Shown piece after piece: positions 1 to 8,812 of a DNA stretch of 51,692 bases (position 1 is the stretch's first letter; every line of letters begins with the position of its first letter). A program made the position numbers and the translations under genes. This DNA is from Oscillospiraceae bacterium. Lineage in GTDB: Bacteria; Bacillota; Clostridia; TANB77; CAG-508. Location: the NCBI GenBank assembly GCA_009778695.1, contig WRFS01000012.1:1-51692 (forward strand), written 5' to 3'. The notes under the pieces were generated by a model. The model saw nothing but the letters and a program-made list of their open reading frames with translations, was not told where the DNA came from and did no database searches.

Positions 1-1
1 C

Positions 2-1027
2 ATGTTGTATAATATTGTAAACAAAGCAAGTGGGAAAAACTTAAATGTAAATTTAGGTACTGATGCTAATGGAACTAATGTTATCCAATGGACAAACGAT
101 GGAAGTCAAGAACAAAAATTTAGATTAGTTTATATTGGTACTATAGGCTCAGCTTCTGTAGATTCTTATAAGATATTTGCTATGTGTAGTGCTAAGGGTT
201 CCAACAGAGTAGTGGATGTACTTAGAACAGGTGGAGTATCTACTGGAGCAATTAAGTCTGGATGTAACGTAGACATATGGGCAACAAGTAATAATTCAGT
301 TGATTATGACTGTCAGTTGTTTAAAATTCAATCTGAAGGAAGTGGATATTATAGTATACGCCTTAGATACAATACAAGTTTGGCATTAACTTCTGTTGGT
401 ACAGCAAATGGTTCAGGTGCAGGAAATACTTCAACATCCACAGGAAATGTTATTATACAAACATTTAGTAGTGGTAATGCCAATCAACTTTGGAAATTTA
501 CTGAGCTTACAGGTACTCCGGCTTATCCATATAGAAATTCTAATGGAATAAATAATAGGACTTACTATATAGATAGTACTGCTTCTGGATATACAAATTT
601 TATTAATACTGGAGCAGCTAACTGGAATCCAACTATAATGCTAACTAAAACATCATCTGCTTCTACCTGCGACGTGCTTCTTATGGATGTAAATCCTAGT
701 GGTTTTGGAGCACATAGTGGTGACTATATAGCCGTTACATACAGTTGTAATACATCTGATAGTTCAATTAATAAAAGTACAGATGGAAATTGGGCTTATT
801 CAGTAGTTTGGATAAATAATGGTATTTTTCCAGCAGATAAAGGGTGTATAACTGATGCAGAAAGACAGGGGGTAATATCACACGAACTTGGGCATGCATT
901 TGGACTAAAAGATGATAAAAATATAAGTCATGTATCTAATACCATAATGTATTACTCAATAAATGAAAAAGGTGCGGTGACTATACCCAAAGACATAGAC
1001 CGAACAGCCATAACCAATAAATATTAA
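2..1027 (+). CDS. Ricin-type lectin / zinc metalloprotease surface protein, probably 5' truncated by the window edge
   Basis: The first ~170 residues have the repeating Q-x-W / F-type pattern of a ricin B-like lectin domain (NVIQWTNDGSQEQKFRL, later NANQLWKF). The C-terminal part (about 180-341) holds a zinc-protease motif, HELGHAFGLKDD at about residues 298-309, i.e. HExxHxxGxxD, followed by a Met-turn-like TIMYYS. I infer a secreted peptidase tethered to glycans. There is no signal peptide and the first ATG is at base 2, so the true start probably lies upstream of the window. It is followed after 14 bases, with a good ribosome binding site, by a membrane-anchored protein, so the two probably share a transcript. 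The exact protease family is not certain (matrixin or M43-like). Confidence 0.75.
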   Translation: MLYNIVNKASGKNLNVNLGTDANGTNVIQWTNDGSQEQKFRLVYIGTIGSASVDSYKIFAMCSAKGSNRVVDVLRTGGVSTGAIKSGCNVDIWATSNNSVDYDCQLFKIQSEGSGYYSIRLRYNTSLALTSVGTANGSGAGNTSTSTGNVIIQTFSSGNANQLWKFTELTGTPAYPYRNSNGINNRTYYIDSTASGYTNFINTGAANWNPTIMLTKTSSASTCDVLLMDVNPSGFGAHSGDYIAVTYSCNTSDSSINKSTDGNWAYSVVWINNGIFPADKGCITDAERQGVISHELGHAFGLKDDKNISHVSNTIMYYSINEKGAVTIPKDIDRTAITNKY

Positions 1028-1041
1028 GGAGATGAAATTTT

Positions 1042-1833
1042 ATGAAAAGAATATTATTAATTATTTCTTTGATTTTGATAACAGGAATTATAATTGCTAT
1101 TTGCATATTAAGAAATAAAACCGTAATGACAAAAATTGCAATAAATGATGTTGGAAATAATCTAACAGTACAGGTTATACCAATACCAGAAAATATTGAT
1201 GCTAGCCAAATATTTCAAAATTATGTAGGAGATGCTAGTTATGCTAAAGATATAGCTAATAATGAGGTGATTGCTGATGAATCAGATTTTATTATTATAG
1301 GAACAATAAAATCAATAGATGGGTCAACTAATTATGATCCAGTAACCAAAGAATATACGATGATTCAAACTGTTGGGCAAATAAAAATTGATAAGGTTTT
1401 GAAGGGAGATATAAAAGAAAAGCAAATTCCATTTATAAGATTAGGAGGTATAATAACTGTAAATGAATATGAAAAGTCAATACCAGAGTCATTAATAGAA
1501 AGAAGTGGAATTAATAAATTAAGCAAAGAAGAGAAAAATAGTAAATATATTTCCCAAATAATGGATGGAGATATTCAACTTGAAAAAAACAACACTTATT
1601 TAATGTATTTAAGTTATAATAAAGATTTTGATATGTATGATATTGGGTTTGCACAATATGGAACTAAGGAAATTGATAAGAGTTCCTTAAGTTCTGATTC
1701 GAGCATATTAAATTCAGATACAGAAACATTAACTTCGAATGAATATAAAGCAATAAAAGTAAAAGACAATACAAATGGAAACTACGATACATTAGATTCT
1801 ATAATACCAGACAAGGTTAAGAAAAATAAATAA
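1042..1833 (+). CDS. Membrane-anchored extracytoplasmic protein of unknown function
   Basis: 263 residues. Residues 3-23 form one hydrophobic segment after a short positive start (MKR), so this is a signal anchor or uncleaved signal peptide with the rest outside. The body contains an 'IIIGTIKSIDGS...' beta-rich region also seen in unannotated clostridial exported proteins, but I do not recognise a named domain. It sits 14 bases after the lectin-metalloprotease with a GGAG site and ends at a strong terminator, so it is likely co-transcribed with the protease gene. Partner or regulator of the protease would be a guess. Confidence 0.7.
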   Translation: MKRILLIISLILITGIIIAICILRNKTVMTKIAINDVGNNLTVQVIPIPENIDASQIFQNYVGDASYAKDIANNEVIADESDFIIIGTIKSIDGSTNYDPVTKEYTMIQTVGQIKIDKVLKGDIKEKQIPFIRLGGIITVNEYEKSIPESLIERSGINKLSKEEKNSKYISQIMDGDIQLEKNNTYLMYLSYNKDFDMYDIGFAQYGTKEIDKSSLSSDSSILNSDTETLTSNEYKAIKVKDNTNGNYDTLDSIIPDKVKKNK

Positions 1834-1867
1834 ACGTCAATTAGATTATAATAGATATGTAGTTTTA

Positions 1868-1905
1868 AAATAGTGATTTAATTTAGGGCTAATCACTATT
1901 TTTTA
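1868..1905 (+). terminator. Rho-independent terminator
   Basis: AAATAGTGATT pairs with AATCACTATTT and is followed by a T run. It ends the metalloprotease operon and separates it from the V-ATPase genes. Confidence 0.85.
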
Positions 1906-1924
1906 ATATTATTTTATTATCTTA

Positions 1925-1953
1925 TTGTAAAAAAATGTATTACATGGTATTAT
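1925..1953 (+). promoter_or_regulatory. Sigma-A-type promoter for the V-ATPase B-D pair
   Basis: TTGTAA at 1925-1930, 17-base spacer, TATTAT at 1948-1953. It lies just downstream of the terminator at 1868-1905, so the two V-ATPase genes have their own start of transcription. Confidence 0.5.
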
Positions 1954-2016
1954 GAAAATGTCGAATAGATAAATTTTAATATTTTTGGAAATAATAAATT
2001 AAAACTTGGAGGTCTT

Positions 2017-3363
2017 ATGATACTTAAATACACAGGTCTATCAAAAATTAATGGTCCAATCGTTGCAGTGAAAGCAGCTTCTACTGTTTCTTTTGATGAG
2101 CTTGCAGAAATAGAACTTTCAAACGGTGAGAAAAGATTAGGCAATGTTATTTATATAGATGAGGAAATTTGCTTGGTGCAAGTGTTTGAGGGAACAAGTG
2201 GAATTTCTTCTTACAATACTAAAACTAGATTTTTAGGAGAAGCATTGAAAATTGAATTATCTCCAGAAATTTTAGGTAGAATATTTGATGGAGTGGGGAG
2301 ACCAATTGATGAACTTGGGAAAATTAATGGCGATGTAAAAAGAGATATAAATGGAAGACCTATTAATCCAGTTGCAAGAAAATATCCAAGAGATTATATT
2401 GAAACTGGGATATCAACGATTGATGGCTTAATTACTTTGATTAGAGGACAAAAGTTGCCTATATTTTCAGCAAACGGACTTCCACATGATGAACTTGCGG
2501 AGCAAATTATTAGACAAGCAAACATAAAAAATAGCGAAAAATTTGCTATAGTATTTGGCATAATGGGAATAGAATATGAAACCGCAGCATTTTTTAGGCA
2601 GAGCTTTGAAAATAATGGTGTGTTAGATAGAGTTGTTATGTTTCAAAATTTATCTGTAGACCCTATTGTAGAAAGGGTTTTAACTCCAAGGGTAGCTCTA
2701 ACTGCAGCCGAATACTTGGCGTTTGATTTGGGTTATCATGTACTTGTTATTTTATCTGATATGACTTCATATGCTGAAAGCTTAAGAGAAATATCATCAT
2801 TAAAAGATGAAATACCAAGCAGAAAGGGTTATCCAGGTTATTTATACAGTGACTTAGCAAGTATATATGAAAGAGCAGGTATGATAAAAGATAAAGAAGG
2901 CTCTATTACGCAAATTCCAATTCTTACCATGCCAAATGATGATATAAGCCATCCAATTCCAGATTTAACGGGGTATATTACAGAAGGGCAAATTGTATTA
3001 GACAGAGAGTTGCATGCAAAATCAATTTACCCGCCAATTGGAATCCTTCCGTCACTTTCGAGACTTGCAAAAGATGGGATAGGTAAGGGTTTTACAAGAG
3101 AAGACCATGCAAATATAGCAAGCCAATTATTTTCATCATATTCAAAAGTACAAGAGGCACGTTCTCTTGCTTCTGTAATTGGAGAAGAAGATTTATCCGA
3201 TTTAGACAAACAATATGTTCAATTTGGCAGGAAATTTGAAGAAGAATTTGTGTCTCAAGGAAAAGATAGAAAAAGAGGGATAAACGAAACTTTAGATTTA
3301 GCATTAGAAATATTGAATACACTTCCAAAGGAAGAACTAGATAGATTGGGAGGGACTGATTAA
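2017..3363 (+). CDS. ntpB: V-type ATP synthase subunit B
   Basis: 448 residues, close to the ~460 usual for the non-catalytic B subunit of V/A-type ATPases. The P-loop seen in subunit A is absent and replaced by the B-type stretch [14 protein letters not shown]. Other B-family signatures are clear: [20 protein letters not shown], the [14 protein letters not shown] segment and the [13 protein letters not shown] region. The start ATG follows AGGTC after a promoter. The stop codon overlaps the start of subunit D by one base. Subunit A and the C, E, F, I and K genes are not next to it: directly upstream lies an unrelated surface-protein operon with a terminator between. So this B-D pair is detached from the rest of the complex, at least here. 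Confidence 0.93.
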   Translation: MILKYTGLSKINGPIVAVKAASTVSFDELAEIELSNGEKRLGNVIYIDEEICLVQVFEGTSGISSYNTKTRFLGEALKIELSPEILGRIFDGVGRPIDELGKINGDVKRDINGRPINPVARKYPRDYIETGISTIDGLITLIRGQKLPIFSANGLPHDELAEQIIRQANIKNSEKFAIVFGIMGIEYETAAFFRQSFENNGVLDRVVMFQNLSVDPIVERVLTPRVALTAAEYLAFDLGYHVLVILSDMTSYAESLREISSLKDEIPSRKGYPGYLYSDLASIYERAGMIKDKEGSITQIPILTMPNDDISHPIPDLTGYITEGQIVLDRELHAKSIYPPIGILPSLSRLAKDGIGKGFTREDHANIASQLFSSYSKVQEARSLASVIGEEDLSDLDKQYVQFGRKFEEEFVSQGKDRKRGINETLDLALEILNTLPKEELDRLGGTD

Positions 3364-3986
3364 TGGACATGTCTTATTTACCAACCTATTCAAATTTAAT
3401 GAAAGCAAGAAACACATTAAAACTTTCACAAAAAGGACATGAGTTATTAGATAGAAAAAAGAATATTTTAGTTTCTGAAATGTTGAAATATGTAGAACAG
3501 GCTCGTCAATTAAAAGAAAAGATAGATACAGCATTTTCGGAGGCATACGCAATGCTACAAGATGCAAATATTGACCTTGGAATAGAAAATATTATGAGAA
3601 TTGCAGATAGTTCTATAGAAGATGATGGAATTAGCATTTTATTTAAAACGCTAATGGGAGTAGAGATTCCAGTTGTTAAATATAGCCCGCCAAATAAAGT
3701 TGTAGACTATAGTTTTTACGATACTACATTTTCGGTAGATAAAGCGGTATTAGCATTTATTTATCTAAAAAAAATAATTATAGAACTTGCTCAAATAGAT
3801 AATACAATTTATAAATTGTCACAAGCTATTTTGAAAACACAAAAAAGATCAAATGCTTTAAAAAATATTGTGATTCCGAGAACAAAAAAATTAGAGCTTA
3901 AAATACAAGGAGCCATAGAAGAACGCGAGAGAGAAGATTTTTCTAGATTGAAGGTAATAAAAAAAGGAAAAATTTATACAAAATAA
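3363..3986 (+). CDS. ntpD: V-type ATP synthase subunit D (central stalk)
   Basis: 207 residues, the usual length for the coiled-coil rotor-stalk subunit D. The N-terminus matches the family pattern (PTYSNLMKARNTLKLSQKGHELLDRKK) and the C-terminus has the expected second long helix with a basic tail. It overlaps the subunit B stop codon by one base (TAATG), so translation is probably coupled. No other V-ATPase gene follows. Confidence 0.92.
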   Translation: MDMSYLPTYSNLMKARNTLKLSQKGHELLDRKKNILVSEMLKYVEQARQLKEKIDTAFSEAYAMLQDANIDLGIENIMRIADSSIEDDGISILFKTLMGVEIPVVKYSPPNKVVDYSFYDTTFSVDKAVLAFIYLKKIIIELAQIDNTIYKLSQAILKTQKRSNALKNIVIPRTKKLELKIQGAIEEREREDFSRLKVIKKGKIYTK

Positions 3987-3999
3987 TTCTAATTTTTAT

Positions 4000-4028
4000 T
4001 TGACAAAAATAGAATAATATGCAATAAT
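4000..4028 (+). promoter_or_regulatory. Sigma-A-type promoter
   Basis: TTGACA at 4000-4005, 17-base spacer, AATAAT at 4023-4028. It would drive the 19-residue ORF at 4054 and the cohesin-like gene. Confidence 0.5.
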
Positions 4029-4053
4029 AAAAATAATTAATAGGGAGGTAAAA

Positions 4054-4113
4054 ATGACAAGAAAAAACAATTCAAAAAGTTCAGAAATTATAATAAAAGA
4101 GAAACCTGGATAA
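4054..4113 (+). CDS. Possible 19-residue leader peptide
   Basis: ATG preceded by a very good ribosome binding site (GGGAGG, 7 bases upstream) encodes MTRKNNSKSSEIIIKEKPG. It lies between a promoter and the cohesin-like gene. It may be a leader peptide or a decayed gene: another frame over the same stretch runs longer but lacks a start. No function can be assigned. Confidence 0.35.
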   Translation: MTRKNNSKSSEIIIKEKPG

Positions 4114-4184
4114 AGAATTTTGAAAAGAAGTTTGTATGTCGCATTTACCAATCTATTTAAATAAAAAAAGAGGAGAAAAAGAAA

Positions 4185-4925
4185 ATGAGAAAAACAATAG
4201 GTATTTTAATTGTAACAATATTAGTATTATTAATAAGTGTTACACCAATTTTTGCTACAACGGCTTTTAATGTAGCTGTATCTGCAGCATCTGCAACAGT
4301 TGAACAAGGAGAAGATGTTCAAGTAACAGTTAGCCTTAAGGACTTTACACCAAAGCAAACAGGAATAAACGCAATTTATGCGAAAATAAATTACGACAAA
4401 TCAGTGTTTGATACTTTATCAGTTGATGATTTAACAACATCAAATGGTTGGGATACCCCAACATTTAACCCAGAAAATGGAGCATTTGTTGTGGATAATA
4501 ATGCATTTATGTCTACAGCTCATGATTTATTAACAATTAATTTTCATGTTAAAAACACAGCTACTGTAGGAAATACAGTAATAACAATTGGAGATGTTGA
4601 TGCATCTGACGGTGTAAGTGATATTTATACAGCAGATCAATCAGTTACAGTGGCCATTGCACAGTCAACAAATCCGGCAATATTAACACAACAATCAGGT
4701 ACTGCAACGAATACATCAGATGAACAATCAACTAATTATACGGCATTATATGTTGTAATTGGATTATTGGTATTAGTGATAATTGTTTTAGTAGTTGATC
4801 TTGTGTTTGTAAATAAAAGGAGAAATAATAAGAATAACGAAAATAGAGAAAACATTACTAAAGAAAAGAACAATAATAATAAGACTAGTAGCGATAAAGA
4901 AAAAAACGATAGTGATGAAAAATAA
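4185..4925 (+). CDS. Cohesin-domain-like cell-surface protein with C-terminal membrane anchor
   Basis: 246 residues: signal peptide (about 1-25, ending near IFA-TT); a beta-sandwich of about 130 residues with cohesin-type features (FNVAVSAASATVEQGEDVQVTVSL, then INAIYAKINYDKSVFDTL); a Thr/Ser/Gln-rich linker; a transmembrane helix at about 186-209; and a short Asn/Lys-rich cytoplasmic tail. Cohesins bind dockerin modules or act as general adhesion modules in non-cellulosomal clostridia. I see no dockerin in the window, so the partner is unknown. The gene is monocistronic or follows the 19-codon ORF, and ends at a terminator. Confidence 0.75.
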   Translation: MRKTIGILIVTILVLLISVTPIFATTAFNVAVSAASATVEQGEDVQVTVSLKDFTPKQTGINAIYAKINYDKSVFDTLSVDDLTTSNGWDTPTFNPENGAFVVDNNAFMSTAHDLLTINFHVKNTATVGNTVITIGDVDASDGVSDIYTADQSVTVAIAQSTNPAILTQQSGTATNTSDEQSTNYTALYVVIGLLVLVIIVLVVDLVFVNKRRNNKNNENRENITKEKNNNNKTSSDKEKNDSDEK

Positions 4926-4960
4926 TAATTAGCAAAAAATAATTGGTTCAATATCAAAAG

Positions 4961-5003
4961 TTGGTGCAAAATATCTGAAAAGGTATTTTACACCAATTTT
5001 TTA
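4961..5003 (+). terminator. Rho-independent terminator
   Basis: TTGGTGCAAAATA pairs with TATTTTACACCAA (one C-A mismatch), followed by six T. It ends the cohesin-like gene. Confidence 0.85.
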
Positions 5004-5101
5004 ATATTCTCCAAAGTATATGTTTCAATAATATATTTAACTCCAGATTTCGTTAATGGCTTTTTTAGTTGAATTGGGGTAGAATATTAAAAAAATATCA
5101 G

Positions 5102-5130
5102 TTGCAAAAAATATAACGGTAGTATATAAT
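5102..5130 (+). promoter_or_regulatory. Sigma-A-type promoter upstream of VP1
   Basis: TTGCAA at 5102-5107, 17-base spacer, perfect TATAAT at 5125-5130. It lies 30 bases upstream of the GGAGGG site and ATG of the first variable-type protein. Confidence 0.65.
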
Positions 5131-5159
5131 CTTTTTAAATTAAAACGGAGGGTTTTATT

Positions 5160-6549
5160 ATGAACATAAGAAAAAACAAAGGTATAACTTTGATAGCGTT
5201 AATTATAACTGTAATTGTAATGTTGATTTTAGCAACTGTGGCAATAGGTAGCATAAACAGTGGGTTGTTTGACAAAGCAAAACAAGCAACAGAGGACTAT
5301 AATAATTCAGTTAATACTGAAAATAATCAAATAAACAATGCAATAGGTTGGTTTGATAACATAGATGGTGAAAGCAATGGAACAGCAAATACACCAAAGC
5401 TTGCGACGGGAATGACGCCAGTAGCATGGGATGGTGCAGGTAATGAAATAACACCACATACACAAAGCGAGTGGTATGATTATGCAAATCAACAATGGGC
5501 AAATGCAAAAACAGATGATGGAAGCTATTGGGTATGGATACCAAGATATAAATATAAAATAGATTATACAGGAGTGGTGCAAGGAGTTAATACTGACATT
5601 ACAAAGGCTGGTAAAATAGATGTAATATTTATAGATATAAACACAAAGTCTGGTTCGAGCGGGTATACAACAGATTCAAGTGGAATAACAAGAGACAACG
5701 ATGGGTATATAATCCATCCAGCTTTTACAAATAATGTAAATCAAGGTGGTTGGGATAGTGAAATATCAGGTTTTTGGGTAGCAAAATTTGAAATGAGTGG
5801 AGAAACAAATGGAAGCTCATCTGCACCAGGAGATGTAGTAACATCAAGCACAATAAAAGCAGTAAGCAAACCAGGAGTGTCTTCTTGGGTATTTATAACT
5901 ATAGGAAATTGTTATACAAATTCGCTTAATTATGATACAACAAAAGGTAGCCATTTAATAAAGAATAGTGAATGGGGAGCAGTGGCATATTTAGCACAAA
6001 GTCAATATGGAAGAAATGGAACAGAAATAACAATAAATGATAATTCATCAATTATAACAGGAGGAGGAGCTGGAACAGCATATGCAACAACGAATACAGC
6101 ACAAAGCACAACAGGAAATCCGACAGGAGTATATGATATGTCTGGAGGAGCATATGAATATGTAGCGGCATTTAATAACGCATGTTCTGAAGGATATTTT
6201 ACACCTAATGGAAGTTCATTTGCAAGTACTAATGGAAGTAGTACAAAATATGCAACAGCATACAGCAATAGTACAAGCACATACTATGCAACAACTTTAG
6301 CGAATTTCACAAATATAGGTGGTGTTGCTGTAGATGTGTCACATATAGGAGATGGAATACACGAGGTTTGGGTAAGCAGTTCTTTTGGATGGTTTTCCGA
6401 CTACTCTTATTTCGTTAGTTCGGGTAATCCGTTCTTCGTGCGTGGTGGCTATTGCGTCACCGGGGCATATGCTGGTGTATTCTGTTCGAGCAGCTACAAT
6501 CGGCAATGCTTACAGCATCTACAGTTTTCGTGTGGTGCTAGTTCCATAA
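5160..6549 (+). CDS. Prepilin-like surface protein with DGR-type variable C-type-lectin domain (VP1); one in-phase CGG with +1 shift
   Basis: Residues 8-30 (GITLIALIITVIVMLILATV) resemble a type IV prepilin N-terminus but with Ala in place of the usual Glu5. Residues ~95-462 form a formylglycine-generating-enzyme/C-type-lectin domain (SEWGAVAYLAQSQYGRNG, GVYDMSGGAYEYVAA). The tail from ~430 has the layout of a diversity-generating retroelement variable region: FFVRGG, then NNY-rich codons, then AGVF. Read plainly the frame breaks at 6501 (AAT CGG C) and ends in an unrelated tail at 6566. Skipping the C gives YNGNAYSIYSFRVVLVP and a stop at 6549, the ending expected for variable proteins (462 residues). 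No reverse transcriptase or template repeat is present in the window. Confidence 0.8.
6420..6549 (+). other. Putative DGR variable region of VP1
   Basis: From the FFVRGG codons to the stop, codons at the expected ligand-binding positions are mostly NNC or NNT (TAT, TGC, GTC, ACC, TGT, AGC, AGC, TAC), as expected from adenine mutagenesis of AAC/AAT template codons. It aligns codon by codon with 8385-8509 once the extra C bases are skipped. Confidence 0.6.
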
Positions 6550-6569
6550 GTGACTTTGGGACTTGATAC

Positions 6570-6665
6570 TTGATAGAAATTGTAAATAAAACTGATAAGG
6601 AAATGAAAAGTATATTAGATTTCGTAAAACAAAATAAAATAGAAGAAATAAGGAGAGGTGTATAA
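6570..6665 (+). CDS. Possible short ORF before NUDIX gene
   Basis: A TTG-initiated 31-codon frame (starting LIEIVNKTDKEMKSILDFV) overlaps the start of the NUDIX gene by one base. It has helical, charged composition. No clear ribosome binding site precedes it, and it may be only the decayed end of a longer gene. No family recognised. Confidence 0.3.
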   Translation: MIEIVNKTDKEMKSILDFVKQNKIEEIRRGV

Positions 6666-7093
6666 TGAAAAGATATGTATTACTATTATTACTAACTAAA
6701 GATTATAAGAAAATGTTATTAATGAAAAGAACTAAAAAACCTTTTGCGGATTTATATAATGGTGTGGGAGGGAAAATAGAAAATGGAGAAACTGTAAAAG
6801 ATGCTACTATTAGAGAGTGCTTCGAGGAGACTGGAATAAAAATCTCATCGCCTAAGTTGTTAATTACTTGTATCTACCCGGAATCTGTGAATTCTGAGCA
6901 AGAGAAAGAAATGAGTGTATTATATGATACTGTTGATGAAGTCGAGGTTTCAGAAAATGAAGAAGGAATATATGAATGGAAGGATATAGACTTTGCAATG
7001 GATTTTAATAATAAGAGTATAGCAGGGCTTTCAAACATAGCACAATTCACAAAGGAAATATTAGATATTGAAAATATAAAGAAATTCTATTAG
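6665..7093 (+). CDS. NUDIX hydrolase (MutT-like)
   Basis: 142 residues with a complete NUDIX box at about 38-60: GKIENGETVKDATIRECFEETGI fits Gx5Ex7REx2EExG(I). Such enzymes cleave nucleoside diphosphates linked to another group, for example oxidised dNTPs. The N-terminal strand MKRYVLLLLLTKD and the PFADLYNGVGGK approach to the box resemble 8-oxo-dGTP-type MutT proteins, but the substrate cannot be fixed. It starts after an AGGAGAGG site and lies between the two variable-type surface genes. Confidence 0.9.
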   Translation: MKRYVLLLLLTKDYKKMLLMKRTKKPFADLYNGVGGKIENGETVKDATIRECFEETGIKISSPKLLITCIYPESVNSEQEKEMSVLYDTVDEVEVSENEEGIYEWKDIDFAMDFNNKSIAGLSNIAQFTKEILDIENIKKFY

Positions 7094-7123
7094 TTGCCAT
7101 AATATGGTTTTTTGTGGTAGAAT
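7094..7123 (+). promoter_or_regulatory. Probable promoter of VP2
   Basis: TTGCCA at 7094-7099, 18-base spacer, TAGAAT at 7118-7123, just after the NUDIX stop and ahead of the GGGGG site at 7158-7162. Confidence 0.45.
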
Positions 7124-7169
7124 ACATCTATTTTGGATAAAATATTTTAGAAAAATCGGGGGATATTTT

Positions 7170-8509
7170 ATGAACTTTTTAAGAAAAAATGATGGCATAA
7201 CATTAATAACCATATTACTAATTATGGTTATAATACTTATATTAGTATTTGGAATTGTATACATATCTAATAAAAAAAGTCAATCTACACAGTTGAGTGA
7301 TACTACAAATGGTAATATTGGAAATACAGATGGAAGCTGGAATGGAACAGTAGATGCTCCAAAATTAGTTGCGGGAATGACAGCTGTGGGATGGGATAGT
7401 TATAATAATGAAATAGCACCAACTACACAAAATGACTGGTATAATTACATGGTACAACCAGGAACAACTGATAATGGTGGAACTAGTAAATGGGCAAATG
7501 CAAAAACAAGCAATGGAAGTTATTTAGTATGGATACCAAGGTATGAATATAAAATAACGGACGGATTACATGGATATGTTGGTACGAGCGGTACAGGAAC
7601 TTTTCTACCAGCAGGAGCAGCAGGAACAATAGATGTAAAATTTATACCAGTAACTCAAACGACAGCAGATAATGGATATAAGATACATCCTGCATTTACA
7701 AATAGCGGTAATGGAGGGTTTGGAGAATTATCAGGAATATGGGTAGGAAAATATGCATCAAGCAATGATGGAAGTGGAAATGTAAAAATAATATCAAATG
7801 TAGTGCCATGGATAAATATAACTGTAAATGATGTGTTTAATACATGTAGAACGTTTAGTACAAATAATAGTCTAGCTGGAATGGATAGTCATATGATGAA
7901 AAATACAGAATGGGGAGCAGTTGCATATTTAACACAAAGCCAATATGGAAGAAATGGAACAGAAGTAACAATAAATAATTATTATGTAGGAGGTACACCA
8001 AAAACAGGATATGCAGGAGATTTTGCTTCAGAATTTATAGATACAACAGGAAGTAACTCATATCCATACAATACAACACAAGGTGTATTAGCAAGTACAA
8101 CAGGAAACATCACAGGAGTATATGATATGTCTGGTGGAGTATGGGAGTACGTGGCAGCATATGTAAATAATGGAGATTCTAGTTTAAATTCTCATTGTTT
8201 AAGTTTAATAAATGCAGCAACGAAATATAAAGATGTATATACTGTAGGAAACACAGATTCACAAGCCAATAATTATGCAGCAGCATCAAGTAAATATGGA
8301 GATGCACTATATGAAACATCATTTATCAGTGGACTTGTAGATGGAGGGTGGTTTGAAGAGAGTTCTTTATTTCCATATGCAACTGAGCCAATTTTCATAC
8401 GTCGGAGGTAATTGTAATAATTCTGACATTGCGGGTCTATTTGCGTTCGACTATAATAATCGGAAACAGTTACAGCAATGGATTTCGCATAGTTCTTGCT
8501 CCACAATAA
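7170..8509 (+). CDS. Prepilin-like surface protein with DGR-type variable C-type-lectin domain (VP2); two in-phase CGG with +1 shifts
   Basis: The start at 7170 is preferred over an upstream in-frame ATG because it has the GGGGGA site and gives a prepilin-like N-terminus (GITLITILLIMVIILILVF). The body is homologous to VP1: APKLVAGMTAVGWD, MMKNTEWGAVAYLTQSQYGRNG, GVYDMSGGVWEYVAA. Without recoding it stops at 8411 right after FIRRR. At 8403 (CGT CGG A) and 8461 (AAT CGG A) skipping C restores FIRGGNCNN...IAGLFAF and then NNGNSYSNGFRIVLAPQ, with a stop at 8509 (445 residues). That ending matches the VP1 ending and the known family pattern. Two breaks of identical type in the last 40 codons make ordinary decay unlikely. 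Confidence 0.8.
8385..8509 (+). other. Putative DGR variable region of VP2
   Basis: Aligns without gaps to 6420-6549 after removing the extra C bases. Diversified positions (N, N, N, S, D, I against Y, V, T, G, A, Y in VP1) are again largely NNY codons. The two regions also differ at non-adenine-type positions, so they probably come from different templates. Confidence 0.55.
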
Positions 8510-8527
8510 TAATAAATATTAGAGATT

Positions 8528-8570
8528 ATAGTAAAATTTCTTTGGTAATTATGTATGGAAATTTTACTAT
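8528..8570 (+). repeat. Perfect 13-bp inverted repeat just after the VP2 variable region
   Basis: ATAGTAAAATTTC (8528-8540) pairs with GAAATTTTACTAT (8558-8570) across a 17-base loop. There is no T run after it, so it is not a typical terminator. Hairpins directly 3' of variable regions promote retrohoming in some retroelements; that role here is only a suggestion. Confidence 0.5.
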
Positions 8571-8665
8571 GCTTTAAGTGTTAGACAACTACAAATAAAA
8601 AAATAAAATGTTTCAGTGATATTTCTTGTAAATTTAGAAATTTTCAGTACAAAAAAGGAATTATA

Positions 8666-8809
8666 GTGAAAATACATATTGAAACACAAGCAAAATTGTA
8701 TATACAAGAACAAATTATAAAAAATAAATATGGTTTAATATGGTCGCATATGTTAGAATATGAAAATTCATTAAATCCAATAGACTTTATAAAAGAAAAG
8801 GAGGATTAA
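8666..8809 (+). pseudogene. Fragment of a PIN-domain (VapC-like) toxin
   Basis: A 47-codon GTG-started frame (starts VKIHIETQAKLYIQEQII) contains a segment, LIWSHMLEYENSLNPID, that resembles the interior of small PIN-domain toxins. The usual N-terminal aspartate strand and the C-terminal half with the remaining acidic residues are missing, so nuclease activity is not expected. It is followed directly by the 66-residue putative antitoxin. Confidence 0.45.
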
Positions 8810-8812
8810 AAA

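Noticed and set aside
3092..3370. Minus-strand ORFs overlapping the V-ATPase genes and similar ones over pnp, murB and fhs
   Set aside because: They are antisense shadows of well-supported genes, with no ribosome binding site and implausible composition.
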